Shown: positions 35,290-43,689 of the stretch, one piece after another | Numbering within the stretch: position 1 is the stretch's first letter | Layout: each line of letters opens with the position of its first letter | DNA from: an uncultured Prevotella sp. | GTDB taxonomy: Bacteria > Bacteroidota > Bacteroidia > Bacteroidales > Bacteroidaceae | Length of the DNA: 64,000 bases | Direction of reading: 5' to 3' | NCBI GenBank assembly: GCA_905236755.1 | Contig: CAJOCR010000012.1 | Span: forward strand, 62,001-126,000 | The notes under the pieces: model-generated | Seen by the model: only the letters and a program-made list of their open reading frames with translations | Told to the model about the DNA's origin: nothing | The model's database searches: none | Program-made: the position numbers and the translations under genes

Positions 35290-36051
35290 ATGAGAAAGAA
35301 AATTGTAGCAGGTAACTGGAAGATGAACGAGAACCTGCAGGAGGGCGTTGCTCTCGCTAAGGAGATTAACGATGCATTGGTAGCTGATAAGCCAAACTGT
35401 GATGTTATTATCTGCACACCATTCATTCACCTCGCAAAGGTTGCTGATGTTCTTGATCAGAACGTTGTTGCTCTGGGTGCAGAGAACTGCGCTGATAAGG
35501 AGAAGGGTGCTTACACTGGTGAAGTGTCTGCAGCTATGGTTAAGTCAACAGGTGCACAGTATGTTATCCTTGGTCACTCTGAGCGTCGCCAGTACTATGG
35601 TGAGACAGCTGAGATCTTGAAGGAGAAGACTCTGCTCGCTCTTGCTAACGGTTTGAAGGTTATCTTCTGCTGTGGTGAGACTCTTGAGGAGCGTGAGGCT
35701 AACAAGCAGAACGAAGTTGTTAAGGCTGAACTCGAGAATAGCGTATTCAACCTCTCTGCTGAGGAGTGGAAGAACATCGTAATCGCATACGAGCCAATCT
35801 GGGCTATCGGTACAGGTAAGACTGCTACTTCTGATCAGGCTGAAGAGATGCTCGCTTACATCCGTTCTATCGTTGCTGAGAAGTATGGTCAGGAAGCTGC
35901 TGAGGAAACATCTATCCTCTACGGTGGTTCTTGCAAGGCAAGCAACGCTCCTGAGCTCTTCTCTAAGCCAAACATCGACGGTGGTTTGATCGGTGGTGCT
36001 TCTTTGAAGTGCGCTGACTTCAAGGGTATTATCGACGCTTGGAAGAAGTAA
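35290..36051 (+). CDS. tpiA: Triosephosphate isomerase
   Basis: A 253-residue TIM barrel interconverting glyceraldehyde-3-phosphate and DHAP in glycolysis. Motifs: [13 protein letters not shown] with Lys and Asn of the active site, [13 protein letters not shown] with catalytic His, [20 protein letters not shown] with catalytic Glu, and the phosphate-binding [13 protein letters not shown] and [10 protein letters not shown]. The ATG at 35290 gives the canonical N-terminus. The gene is in frame with the preceding DoxX-like gene without a stop. Codon use changes sharply at this ATG to GCT/GTT/GGT-rich, high-expression codons, which argues for independent translation. Confidence 0.95.
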   Translation: MRKKIVAGNWKMNENLQEGVALAKEINDALVADKPNCDVIICTPFIHLAKVADVLDQNVVALGAENCADKEKGAYTGEVSAAMVKSTGAQYVILGHSERRQYYGETAEILKEKTLLALANGLKVIFCCGETLEEREANKQNEVVKAELENSVFNLSAEEWKNIVIAYEPIWAIGTGKTATSDQAEEMLAYIRSIVAEKYGQEAAEETSILYGGSCKASNAPELFSKPNIDGGLIGGASLKCADFKGIIDAWKK

Positions 36052-36057
36052 TTTTTT

Positions 36058-36090
36058 CTCCTCCCCTTATTAAGGGGAGGCTGGGAGGAG
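36058..36090 (+). repeat. CTCCCC hairpin element, copy 1
   Basis: CCTCCCCTTAT and TAAGGGGAGG form the hairpin, followed by CTGGGAGGAG. Related copies are at 40722, 43617, 50641 and 50738. Confidence 0.75.
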
Positions 36091-36120
36091 TTGAAAAAGA
36101 TATATCGTTTTTCAACTCCT
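36086..36120 (+). terminator. Possible terminator after tpiA
   Basis: AGGAGTTGAAAAA and TTTTTCAACTCCT make a perfect 13-bp stem around a 9-nt loop. The T-run is inside the stem, so its efficiency is uncertain. Confidence 0.6.
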
Positions 36121-36177
36121 TCTAACTACTTTTAAGCAAGCCTTGCTTGCTAAAGTTCAGAAATAAAAAATCAAGAT

Positions 36178-36885
36178 ATGAAACAAATAGTCCTTACAAG
36201 CTTATTTGTCTTAGGCACAACATCTGTTAGTGCACAGACTTATATGAATCATCTTCGTGAGAAGGGGAACAAGGGCACGGTTGTCGTTAACCAAAGCAAG
36301 GAAATCGACGACCTCGTTAATAATGCTAAGACTGGTCAAAACAAAACTGCCACTAATAAAAAGAACGATATTATAAAAACGCAAGCTGATTCGCTGAAAC
36401 AAGCTCATCCCGACTCGTTGAAACACGCTCACACTGATTCTCTAAAACAGGCACATGCCGACTCATTGAAACGTGCTCATGCCGATTCTTTAAGACTGGC
36501 ACGCGAGAAAGAGGAACAGGAAAGGAAGCGTATAGAAGCTGAACGACAGCGTCAGGCAGAATCAGGAGAAAATGAAAACAATGTGCCAAGCATCGACTTG
36601 CGTAAAAAGGTTATGCGCGGTGGTCATAAGATTACAGGCTATCGTGTACAAGCTTATTCAGGCACAAACTCACGCGACTCTCGCCTAAAGGCTGAGAAGA
36701 TTCGTAACACCATAAAAATGAATTTCCCAGACCAACCTGTATATGTGCACTTCTATTCTCCACGCTGGATTTGTCGTGTAGGCAACTACCGCACATTAGA
36801 GGAAGCCCAGGCAATGCTTAAAAAACTTCAGAAGTTAGGTATCAGTCAGGCTACTATTGTAAAGGGGAAAATCACAGTACAATAA
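36178..36885 (+). CDS. SPOR domain protein with tandem octapeptide repeats
   Basis: A 235-residue exported protein. A signal peptide ([18 protein letters not shown]) is followed by a repeat region of five 8-residue units ([12 protein letters not shown], about 69-108), a charged Glu/Arg helix ([18 protein letters not shown]), and a C-terminal SPOR domain (about 155-235: [20 protein letters not shown] ... [20 protein letters not shown]). SPOR domains bind denuded septal peptidoglycan, so an envelope or division-site role is likely. It is 8 nt upstream of folE. Confidence 0.9.
   Translation: MKQIVLTSLFVLGTTSVSAQTYMNHLREKGNKGTVVVNQSKEIDDLVNNAKTGQNKTATNKKNDIIKTQADSLKQAHPDSLKHAHTDSLKQAHADSLKRAHADSLRLAREKEEQERKRIEAERQRQAESGENENNVPSIDLRKKVMRGGHKITGYRVQAYSGTNSRDSRLKAEKIRNTIKMNFPDQPVYVHFYSPRWICRVGNYRTLEEAQAMLKKLQKLGISQATIVKGKITVQ
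36382..36501 (+). repeat. Five 24-bp coding tandem repeats in SPOR gene
   Basis: Five units of 24 nt encode [32 protein letters not shown] and HADSLRLA. Divergence between units is mostly at third positions, so the array is not freshly expanded. Confidence 0.85.
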
Positions 36886-36892
36886 CAAAATA

Positions 36893-37486
36893 ATGAATCC
36901 AGAAACAGAATTTAGAGAAGGCCTTGATGAACTGGCCGCACACTATAAAGAGATATTGAAGCTTTTGGGTGAAGACCCAGAGCGTGAGGGACTACAGAAA
37001 ACCCCTATGCGTGTGGCTAAAGCCATGCAGGTGCTCACACGTGGTTACACTCAGGATGCACGTAAGGTGCTCACCGATGCTCTCTTTGCAGAGAAATACG
37101 ACCAGATGGTTATAGTCAAGGATATTGATTTCTTCTCTATGTGCGAACATCATATGCTACCATTCTATGGTAAGGCTCATGTTGCATATATTCCAAATGG
37201 ACATATCACAGGATTGAGCAAGATTGCTCGTGTGGTAGATATATTTAGTCATCGTCTGCAGGTACAGGAACGTTTGACACACCAGATAATGGAATGTATC
37301 AACGAAACTCTGAAGCCACAAGGCGTGATGGTGGTTGTAGAAGCCAAACACATGTGTATGCAGATGCGTGGCGTAGAAAAACAAAACTCTATTACCACAA
37401 CCTCAGCCTATAGCGGTGTTTTCGAAGCCATGAAAGTACGCGAGGAATTCATGTCACTTTTGAGAGGAGAATCAAAGCGTATATGA
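36893..37486 (+). CDS. folE: GTP cyclohydrolase I
   Basis: A 197-residue FolE, catalysing GTP to dihydroneopterin triphosphate, the first step of folate (and other pterin) synthesis. The zinc ligands are in [20 protein letters not shown] (Cys and His) and in [15 protein letters not shown] (Cys). [20 protein letters not shown] and the C-terminal REEFMSLL are typical. It follows the SPOR gene by 7 nt, and a dispersed hairpin copy starts 4 nt after its stop codon. Confidence 0.97.
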   Translation: MNPETEFREGLDELAAHYKEILKLLGEDPEREGLQKTPMRVAKAMQVLTRGYTQDARKVLTDALFAEKYDQMVIVKDIDFFSMCEHHMLPFYGKAHVAYIPNGHITGLSKIARVVDIFSHRLQVQERLTHQIMECINETLKPQGVMVVVEAKHMCMQMRGVEKQNSITTTSAYSGVFEAMKVREEFMSLLRGESKRI

Positions 37487-37490
37487 ATGT

Positions 37491-37560
37491 GAAACCGAAG
37501 GTCATCGACTGAGTGCTTGCTGTCGGCTTGTCAGTGCAAGCATAAAGACGAAGAAGGTAA
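37491..37560 (+). repeat. Dispersed hairpin element, copy D
   Basis: It begins GAAACCGAAGGTCATCGACT, continues GAGTGCTTGCTGTCGGCTTG, then TCAGTGCAAGCA. The outer stem TGCTTGC/GCAAGCA is perfect; CTG/CAG extends it inward. It lies immediately after folE and may serve as its 3' hairpin. Confidence 0.8.
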
Positions 37561-37693
37561 TTAGTCGGCTACGCCGATTAAGAGTTTTTCAATTTTGAAT
37601 TAAAGCCACGTTCAACATTCAATGTTCAATGTTCAAAGTTCATTAGCTTCACTTGCTAAGCGTTAAAAACCTAATTATAATAATTATTACGTT

Positions 37694-38323
37694 ATGAAAA
37701 AACTATTTAGAAACCTGATGGCAGTATGTTTAGCCATCGTAGCCGTGAGTTCACTAACGTCATGCTTAAAAGATGACAGTAACGAAAACACAATTACCCC
37801 TGAAGAGAGAAGTAAAATCTTTAATGCTGCTATGGGTATTCATGATGGCACACTCTACCCTGTTTACAATGGAAATAACGGTTACCTTTATAAGGTATCT
37901 GACGATTCTGTTAAGAACATGACCTTCGAAATCTTACCAGACACTACAATACAGGTAGAAGAAATTCCTGACAGCATTTACGCTAATTTTCTTGATAAAA
38001 GCAAGACTGAACAGAATAAGATTGTAGAAGCACTTAAAAAGACTAATACTGTACAGAATCTTAGTGCAAAGATTTATTTCCTCGGTTATTATGATTCTAA
38101 CAAATCAGTGTATTACTATACTACATATGCAACAGATCGTAATATAGGTTTGGAAATAGACGGTAAGACACATACTCTGACTGTCAACAGCTATATTTCA
38201 GTTTACTACAATCCATCAACCAGACAATGTCAGGCTACTATCACTCCTCAGATAATTAAATACGATAATAGTACTACATACTCTCCTAATGGTGTATATC
38301 TTGCAATCGTAAAAACAAAATAA
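37694..38323 (+). CDS. Uncharacterised lipoprotein (DUF4840-like)
   Basis: A 209-residue lipoprotein with signal CLAIVAVSSLTSCLKDD (lipidated Cys24). The mature protein begins with acidic residues and TPEERSKIFNAAMGIHDGTL, then a beta-rich domain ending with SPNGVYLAIVKTK. The layout resembles small Bacteroidales lipoproteins of the DUF4840 type, but the family call is weak. It ends 2 nt before the exonuclease gene, so the two are probably cotranscribed. Confidence 0.65.
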   Translation: MKKLFRNLMAVCLAIVAVSSLTSCLKDDSNENTITPEERSKIFNAAMGIHDGTLYPVYNGNNGYLYKVSDDSVKNMTFEILPDTTIQVEEIPDSIYANFLDKSKTEQNKIVEALKKTNTVQNLSAKIYFLGYYDSNKSVYYYTTYATDRNIGLEIDGKTHTLTVNSYISVYYNPSTRQCQATITPQIIKYDNSTTYSPNGVYLAIVKTK

Positions 38324-38325
38324 AT

Positions 38326-39129
38326 ATGAAACTGGTCTCATGGAATGTCAATGGTTTACGTGCATGCGTAAAACCCAAAACCGATGATGAAGGAAACGTA
38401 AAGAGTAAGGGATTTGAAACTTATTTCAATGAGCTTGACGCTGATTTCTTCTGTCTGAACGAAACCAAGCTACAAGAAGGACAACTTGACCTTGAGTTTC
38501 TGGGATACGAAAGCTATTGGAACTATGCCGAGAAAAAAGGCTATTCCGGTGTGGCTATATATACTAAGCATCACCCTCTGAAAGTTTCAAAAGGCATTGG
38601 TATTGATGAACACGACCATGAGGGAAGAGTGCTCACTCTTGAGATGGAGGACTTTTATCTTGTAAGTGTATATACTCCAAACTCGCAGGAGGCACTTGAG
38701 AAAGGTGGTCTGCCTAAGCGTCTTGACTATCGCATGAAATGGGAAACCGATTTCCAAAACTATCTGCACGAGCTCGACAAGAAAAAGCCTGTTATCGTTT
38801 GTGGCGACATGAATGTGGCTCATGAAGAGATAGACATCAAGAATCCAAAGACAAACCATAAGAGCGCAGGTTTTACTGATGCAGAGCGTGAAAAGATGAC
38901 CACCTTATTAAATAGTGGTTTTATTGATACCTTCCGCACACTTCATCCTGACGAGGTTACCTATTCCTGGTGGAGCTATCGCTTCCAGTCGCGCGAAAAG
39001 AATGCAGGTTGGCGTATCGATTATTTCCTTATCTCTGAACGCTTACGCGACAAATTACAGACCGCAAGCATCCATACCGAGATCTTCGGCAGCGATCACT
39101 GCCCTGTTGAAATCACACTTTCAATATAA
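38326..39129 (+). CDS. xth: Exodeoxyribonuclease III / AP endonuclease
   Basis: A 267-residue member of the EEP nuclease family, incising DNA at abasic sites in base-excision repair. Motifs: SWNVNGLRACVKPK, CLNETKLQE (metal-binding Glu), SVYTPNSQ, the catalytic GDMNVAHEEIDIKNP, and C-terminal WRIDYFLIS with GSDHCPVEI (catalytic His). The gene is complete and ends with a strong terminator. Confidence 0.95.
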   Translation: MKLVSWNVNGLRACVKPKTDDEGNVKSKGFETYFNELDADFFCLNETKLQEGQLDLEFLGYESYWNYAEKKGYSGVAIYTKHHPLKVSKGIGIDEHDHEGRVLTLEMEDFYLVSVYTPNSQEALEKGGLPKRLDYRMKWETDFQNYLHELDKKKPVIVCGDMNVAHEEIDIKNPKTNHKSAGFTDAEREKMTTLLNSGFIDTFRTLHPDEVTYSWWSYRFQSREKNAGWRIDYFLISERLRDKLQTASIHTEIFGSDHCPVEITLSI

Positions 39130-39136
39130 TAATAAG

Positions 39137-39167
39137 AAAAAGGTGAGCTATTTGGCTCACCTTTTTT
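39137..39167 (+). terminator. Terminator after exonuclease III gene
   Basis: AAAAAGGTGAGC and GCTCACCTTTTTT form a 12-bp stem with a 6-nt loop and a T-tract, 8 nt after the stop codon. Confidence 0.9.
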
Positions 39168-39290
39168 AATGAGATTTTTCTCCTTTAAACTCCCATAATC
39201 TCCACTATACTCCCATGTCGTTTATTACTATGTTGTATCTTCGTGTTGTTATCGAGACAAAAGTGGCAAGGCGGTTTCAATAACCTACCT

Positions 39291-39323
39291 CTAAGGTAAC
39301 GCTAAGGTAACGCTAAGGTAACA
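39291..39323 (+). repeat. Tandem array of CTAAGGTAACG (3 units)
   Basis: Units at 39291, 39302 and 39313; the last ends ACA instead of ACG. Confidence 0.9.
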
Positions 39324-39345
39324 ATAACCCTGCTCTAATCGAAAC

Positions 39346-39389
39346 TTAGAGAATCGTTAGAGAATGGTTAGAGAATCGTTAGAGAATCG
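39346..39389 (+). repeat. Tandem array of TTAGAGAATCG (4 units)
   Basis: Units at 39346, 39357, 39368 and 39379, with one C-to-G change in the second; a partial fifth (TTAGAGC) follows. It shares the 11-bp period of the array 22 nt upstream but not its sequence. Confidence 0.9.
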
Positions 39390-39536
39390 TTAGAGCTACA
39401 GCGAAGTAACATTAGTTTTAAACCAGACCCGACACCTCCGTGGGCCGCCCGAAAGGGTTTATGGGAGGACTACAACATGTTTGTGAAATTTATTATGTTA
39501 ACGAAATAATTCTATCATTTTACACAAATTCTACAC

Positions 39537-39574
39537 AAAAAAAAAGCCCGCTTCTCACGAAGCAGGCATTTTTG
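39537..39574 (-). terminator. Terminator of MORN-like gene
   Basis: On the minus strand GCCTGCTTC-GTGA-GAAGCGGGC is a hairpin with one mismatch, followed by nine T, about 60 nt after the stop codon. Confidence 0.82.
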
Positions 39575-39633
39575 TTGTTTAAATAGAGACTTTTGTAATT
39601 ATATCTTATAAGAGAGATTCTTTTATGTTCGTA

Positions 39634-40140
39634 TTACATAAGAGCCTTTAGCTCGTCAAGAGAGTGCTTCTCTACACTACCATCGGCACGTGTAACAGTG
39701 AAATACTGATGTACGTTGATACCATGATAATACTGCACTACTGCTACGCCACCATCACGCATCTGCATTGTGAAATATCCATGACGCTTGCCGTTTACAT
39801 ACTGACCGTGCCATTTCTCACGACCATTAGGATAGTATGTAGTGAACTCACCATCGATAACGGTATTGTTATCATTACCGAGATCAACGAAGTTGTAACC
39901 TCCTTCAGCTTTAAGAGTGCCATCCATATAGTAATCCTGGAAGACATCCTGCTTGTTCATTCCCTGACCAACAGTCATTAACAGACGATAATAACTTGCG
40001 TCAGCACTGCTGACTACATTCATCTTGTTTTGTGCATAGAATATTGTGTCAGCTACGATTGTTGCATTCTCAACATGCTTGCGGCCAAAGCTAACCATAG
40101 TAAGCATAGCCATAACTGAAAGTAATAATAGACGTTTCAT
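39634..40140 (-). CDS. Exported MORN-like repeat protein
   Basis: A 168-residue protein with a signal peptide (LLLLSVMAMLTMVSFG). The central part has MORN/YwqK-type units (DYYMDGTLKAEGGY, TTYYPNGREKWHGQYVNGKR and HGYFTMQMRDGGVAVVQYYH). Such variants are often named 'toxin-antitoxin system YwqK family antitoxin', but no toxin gene is adjacent here and that name is not supported. It is probably periplasmic or surface-exposed and monocistronic. Confidence 0.75.
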   Translation of the reverse strand: MKRLLLLSVMAMLTMVSFGRKHVENATIVADTIFYAQNKMNVVSSADASYYRLLMTVGQGMNKQDVFQDYYMDGTLKAEGGYNFVDLGNDNNTVIDGEFTTYYPNGREKWHGQYVNGKRHGYFTMQMRDGGVAVVQYYHGINVHQYFTVTRADGSVEKHSLDELKALM

Positions 40141-40500
40141 ATTCTTAATATTTTAGGTTCTTGATTGTTTTGACATTGCAAATATACTACATAAATATCG
40201 AAAACAGCAAATTTATTAACGTTATTTTATACAATATTTTTGCTCTAGAATTTTTCATTTCTTATAAAGCAACTTTCATTTTAAAACCTAACTTTTTGAC
40301 GCCAAAAACTTACAATTTGAAAAACACGCTACTTCAAAACGCCTATTAATAGGGATTACAAATAACAATTTGGTAGAATTGCATAAGATTTGTTATTGTT
40401 ATCGCACACAATCATAATTATACACTTACAATCTGTTTTGTAAGTTATTTTCTTTAATTCAACAATTTCTACTTTTCACGGCAATAATATCATAATGGAA

Positions 40501-40549
40501 CAAAAAAGCGCCTCTCTTTTAGCATTTTGACACTAAAAGAAAGCTTTTT
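40501..40549 (-). terminator. Possible terminator of TonB-domain gene
   Basis: AAAAAAGC and CTCTTTTAG pair with CTAAAAGA and GCTTTTTC as two stacked stems. It lies about 210 nt after the stop codon on the minus strand. Confidence 0.5.
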
Positions 40550-40721
40550 CAATTTGGAATGTGGAATTTGGAATGTAGAATTGGTCTGCTTCGCCGATTA
40601 TGAATTATGAAATAATATTCACGACTTGGTCATATAGGTTAGATGAAATACTAAAGTAAATCAGCTTTGCTTGCTCAGTAGATAGTTCCAACTCCACCCG
40701 ACCATCAATAGTCTGTTCCAA

Positions 40722-40755
40722 CTCCTCCCGGCCTCCCCTTCATAAGGGGAGGAGG
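40722..40755 (-). repeat. CTCCCC hairpin element, copy 2 (inverted)
   Basis: CTCCTCCCGGCCTCCCCTT and AAGGGGAGGAGG: the same hairpin plus CCGGGAGGAG flank as copy 1, on the opposite strand, ending just after the stop codon of the TonB-domain gene. Confidence 0.72.
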
Positions 40756-40757
40756 AA

Positions 40758-41876
40758 TTACAACTGCACGGTAACAGGAATGATACAAACGGAGCGGACT
40801 GATTGTTTTTTAATCTTACCAGGAGTCCAGTAAGGCATTTGCCTTAGTAAATCGATGATATACCTATCAACCATTGGTGATGAAGGCTGTATGATGTGGA
40901 AATTGCTTAAAGAGCCATCACGTTCTACAACAAAGCGCACCAAGGCACGTTTCAATGGTTTCTCTACACTCACATCTTTAGGCAGATTCAAATGTGAAGC
41001 CATATACTGTGGCAGTTTTTCGCCATTCAAATCGAAAGAAGGTTGCTCATCAACTTTATTATATATATAGGTAGTATCTATATTTCCATCGTTAGATATT
41101 GAAGCAGTGTTATCACTCAAAGAGTCGAGATTTATCATTTTAAACTCCTTCGGTTCGGTCTTCAGCATTTTCTTATATGCCTTGCGCAAATGACCAACAT
41201 AACTGTTATCAACATATATAATACTACTTGCAGCATCGGTATAATATACCTTGAAACTCATATTGTCTTCTGTAACAGGAAAAGGACCAATCACCATATC
41301 GGCATTAGTCTTGTTGAAAAGCGAATAAACGTAATTAGCAAAACGATTATCACCATAGCTAAGAACACTTTCAAGATTAAGAAGGTCTTTTTCATTCAAC
41401 ACAACATCGTTATTAACATCATAGGTTATGCTATAGTCTATTATCTGCTGCTTACCACCTTTTCTTTTACCGGGATTAATTTCAAATGTTGCAAGGAAAG
41501 AGATAAATCGTCCTTGACGCAATCCCATCTCTTTCAAAAAAAGACTATAATAATTGAAACAATCATCATCAGGAATAGTGTCAAGCTTAGTTATCTCATG
41601 ACCAAAGGAATCGAGGAAATGCTGTTTGCTTGAGGGCATATCCTGATTATAATAATGAAACAACGAGTCACAAAGTGCCTTTTGTAATTTCTCAGCCTTT
41701 CCGAACTCCACTATCTGAGGCCATTCGAAATCAATATCAACTACATTAACAAAACCATCCTTACCTAAAACATGGTGCTCGGTAATATAGCTTATATCAT
41801 AACGAGACAACGCTTGCTGTGCTTTCATGGCAAAAGCTGTCATGAGCATTATAAGTATAATAACTGATTTTTTCAT
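40758..41876 (-). CDS. Exported protein with DUF3298-like region and TonB C-terminal domain
   Basis: A 372-residue protein with a signal peptide (VIILIMLMTAFAMKAQ). The N-terminal half resembles DUF3298-type periplasmic domains (FISFLATFEINPG, DYSITYDVNNDVVLNEKDLL). The C-terminal 90 residues form a TonB-C fold (RALVRFVVERDGSLSNFHII ... DLLRQMPYWTPGKIKKQSVR). It has no transmembrane anchor beyond the signal, unlike classical TonB, so it is probably a periplasmic or outer-membrane-associated protein. Divergent from the RavA-like gene. Confidence 0.8.
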   Translation of the reverse strand: MKKSVIILIMLMTAFAMKAQQALSRYDISYITEHHVLGKDGFVNVVDIDFEWPQIVEFGKAEKLQKALCDSLFHYYNQDMPSSKQHFLDSFGHEITKLDTIPDDDCFNYYSLFLKEMGLRQGRFISFLATFEINPGKRKGGKQQIIDYSITYDVNNDVVLNEKDLLNLESVLSYGDNRFANYVYSLFNKTNADMVIGPFPVTEDNMSFKVYYTDAASSIIYVDNSYVGHLRKAYKKMLKTEPKEFKMINLDSLSDNTASISNDGNIDTTYIYNKVDEQPSFDLNGEKLPQYMASHLNLPKDVSVEKPLKRALVRFVVERDGSLSNFHIIQPSSPMVDRYIIDLLRQMPYWTPGKIKKQSVRSVCIIPVTVQL

Positions 41877-42037
41877 GCTGCTAAATTACTAAAAACCTTA
41901 CAACCCACATTTATTCAACATATAAATAATCTAAAAAAAAACCTTGACCTTAACGTTAACAAAGAAAACCCAAAGGGAATGTTGAATTATGAATGTTGAA
42001 TTAACTTCTTGAATTCAAAAAAGATGGCTTACGAAAG

Positions 42038-42068
42038 TTGAGTTTCTTATATAAAATTCGTAATTTTG
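42038..42068 (+). promoter_or_regulatory. Promoter of RavA-like gene
   Basis: TTG (42038-42040), 20-nt spacer, TAATTTTG (42061-42068); the start codon is 24 nt downstream. Confidence 0.75.
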
Positions 42069-42091
42069 CGACAATAAAACAGCGATACACG

Positions 42092-43612
42092 ATGAAACAA
42101 CGCATAGAAAACCTACTTGAACAACTTAATAAAGGCATCTGGGAGAAGGATTCCGAAATAAGCCTTTCGCTTTTAGCTGCATTAGCAGGCGAAAGCATTA
42201 TATTACTTGGTCCTCCTGGAGTAGCTAAGAGTATGGTGGCACGTAGGTTGAAACTGGCATTTGAAGGAGCAAAATCCTTTGAATATCTTATGTCGAGATT
42301 CTCTACTCCTGATGAGATTTTCGGTCCGGTATCTATATCACGACTCAAAAAGAATGATGTTTATGAGCGTGCCATAGAAGGCTATCTGCCTACGGCTGAT
42401 GTTGTTTTCCTTGATGAGATATGGAAAGCAGGACCAGCCATACAGAACACGCTGCTGACCGTTATAAACGAAAAGCTCTTTCGTAATGGAGCAAACGAAA
42501 TCAAGTTGCCATTAAAGCTTCTCATAGCAGCAAGTAACGAACTACCAGCCAAAGGTGAAGGATTGGAGGCGTTATGGGATCGTTTCATCATTCGTCTGGA
42601 GTGTCAGCCTATCTTTAGTGAACAGAGCTTCAACGCCATGCTCCTTGATAAAGGCGAGGCTGAGAACTGCACAATAGACAAAGATATACAGATAACAAAC
42701 GAAGAATATGCTGAATGGCAAAAGCAAATTGCCGAAATAGAACTAAGCAAAGAGATTCTTAAAGCGGTAAATAATATCCGTCATGCCTTGCGTACTGTAA
42801 ATGTTGAAGGCGACGAAGAGCTGCACAATATCTATATCAGCGACCGCAGGTGGAAAAAGATAGTACGACTGATTCGTACTTCTGCCTTTATCAACGACCG
42901 CAAAGAGGCTACCCTTGCCGACCTCTTGCCAGCATACCATTGTCTATGGCAGGAACCCGAAGAACGAGATGCTGTTCGTCTTATCGTCATTCAATCGCTT
43001 TTTGATGATATAGCAAAGAAGATGGCTGCCGTTAAAACACAGCTCGACGACGATATTCGCAATAATCGTTCACGTAAACGAGCAAATACTCTCAGCAGCC
43101 AGCAACAGTTGCGCGATAAGGACAAGAAGATTTACAGCAATTTCTATTATCGTCTTGCCGACCACGGAACAGGTCGTACCTTTGTTGTTATGACCGACTA
43201 CCAGCAGCTTCCTGATATGGGTGGCGAAAGTGTTAGTGGTGTGCTTTATCGTGACCCACGTGACGAGCGTGTAACGGTAATACGCATAAACACAGGTGCA
43301 AGAACGCCTTTAGGCAGTCGTCCTGTTAGTCTGACTCGAGATGCTGGCAGCATATATATTGATGGTGTACGCTATGAACTGGAAAAGCTTCCACATGAAG
43401 TAGAAACGGAACTTCCTTTAATTGATGCTGAAGCCCCCGAACACGATTACGCAAGCGAAATAGATGCGTTGGCCGATGCCATCAGCAATAGAGAGAAAGC
43501 TATCCAGAACAGTCTTTTCGTAAGCAACAACGACAAGCAACAGCTTACTGCCTACCTGCAAGACTTTTATAAGGAAATAGCGTTCACACGACAGGACATT
43601 GCCAAGTTATAA
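42092..43612 (+). CDS. MoxR/RavA-type AAA+ ATPase
   Basis: A 506-residue AAA+ protein. The start at 42092 (MKQRIENLLEQLNKG) is preferred over the frame's first start at 42038, which overlaps the promoter. Walker A is LGPPGVAKSMVARR, Walker B is VVFLDEIWKAGPAIQNTLL, and sensor 1 lies in LLIAASNELPAKGEGLEALW. These match the RavA branch of MoxR ATPases, which act as chaperone-like partners of VWA proteins. The C-terminal third (about 330-506) is RavA-specific and charged. It is followed by a VWA gene, the RavA/ViaA layout. Confidence 0.88.
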   Translation: MKQRIENLLEQLNKGIWEKDSEISLSLLAALAGESIILLGPPGVAKSMVARRLKLAFEGAKSFEYLMSRFSTPDEIFGPVSISRLKKNDVYERAIEGYLPTADVVFLDEIWKAGPAIQNTLLTVINEKLFRNGANEIKLPLKLLIAASNELPAKGEGLEALWDRFIIRLECQPIFSEQSFNAMLLDKGEAENCTIDKDIQITNEEYAEWQKQIAEIELSKEILKAVNNIRHALRTVNVEGDEELHNIYISDRRWKKIVRLIRTSAFINDRKEATLADLLPAYHCLWQEPEERDAVRLIVIQSLFDDIAKKMAAVKTQLDDDIRNNRSRKRANTLSSQQQLRDKDKKIYSNFYYRLADHGTGRTFVVMTDYQQLPDMGGESVSGVLYRDPRDERVTVIRINTGARTPLGSRPVSLTRDAGSIYIDGVRYELEKLPHEVETELPLIDAEAPEHDYASEIDALADAISNREKAIQNSLFVSNNDKQQLTAYLQDFYKEIAFTRQDIAKL

Positions 43613-43616
43613 GACC

Positions 43617-43648
43617 CTACCCAACCTCCCCTCGTGAGGGGAGGAGGA
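43617..43648 (-). repeat. CTCCCC hairpin element, copy 3 (inverted)
   Basis: CCCAACCTCCCCTCG and TGAGGGGAGGAGG, in the 77-nt gap between the RavA-like and ViaA-like genes. Transcribed as part of the operon mRNA, it would form a stable hairpin between the two coding regions. Confidence 0.7.
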
Positions 43649-43689
43649 AAGAACACTACCCTGCTTCGCTATTGAAGATTGAAAAAAAA

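Larger units (their letters stand above)
39168..39633. other. Spacer with tandem 11-bp arrays
   Basis: There is no gene. It contains two 11-bp tandem arrays (39291-39323 and 39346-39389), a GC-rich stretch with several G/C triplets facing each other near 39430-39470, and the terminator of the downstream minus-strand gene. Confidence 0.7.
40141..40757. other. Spacer with intergenic repeat words
   Basis: There is no gene. It contains a possible minus-strand terminator (40501-40549), GGAATGTGGAATTTGGAATG words (40557-40577) like those at 33118-33130, a GCTTCGCCGATTA word (40588-40600) shared with other spacers, and a CTCCCC hairpin copy (40722-40755). Confidence 0.6.

Noticed and set aside
39291..39396. 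Possible CRISPR array or leader
   Set aside because: The units are 11 bp, directly abutting, with no spacers.
39634..40140. Antitoxin of a YwqK-type toxin-antitoxin system
   Set aside because: Only the MORN-like repeats suggest it; there is a signal peptide and no toxin gene beside it.
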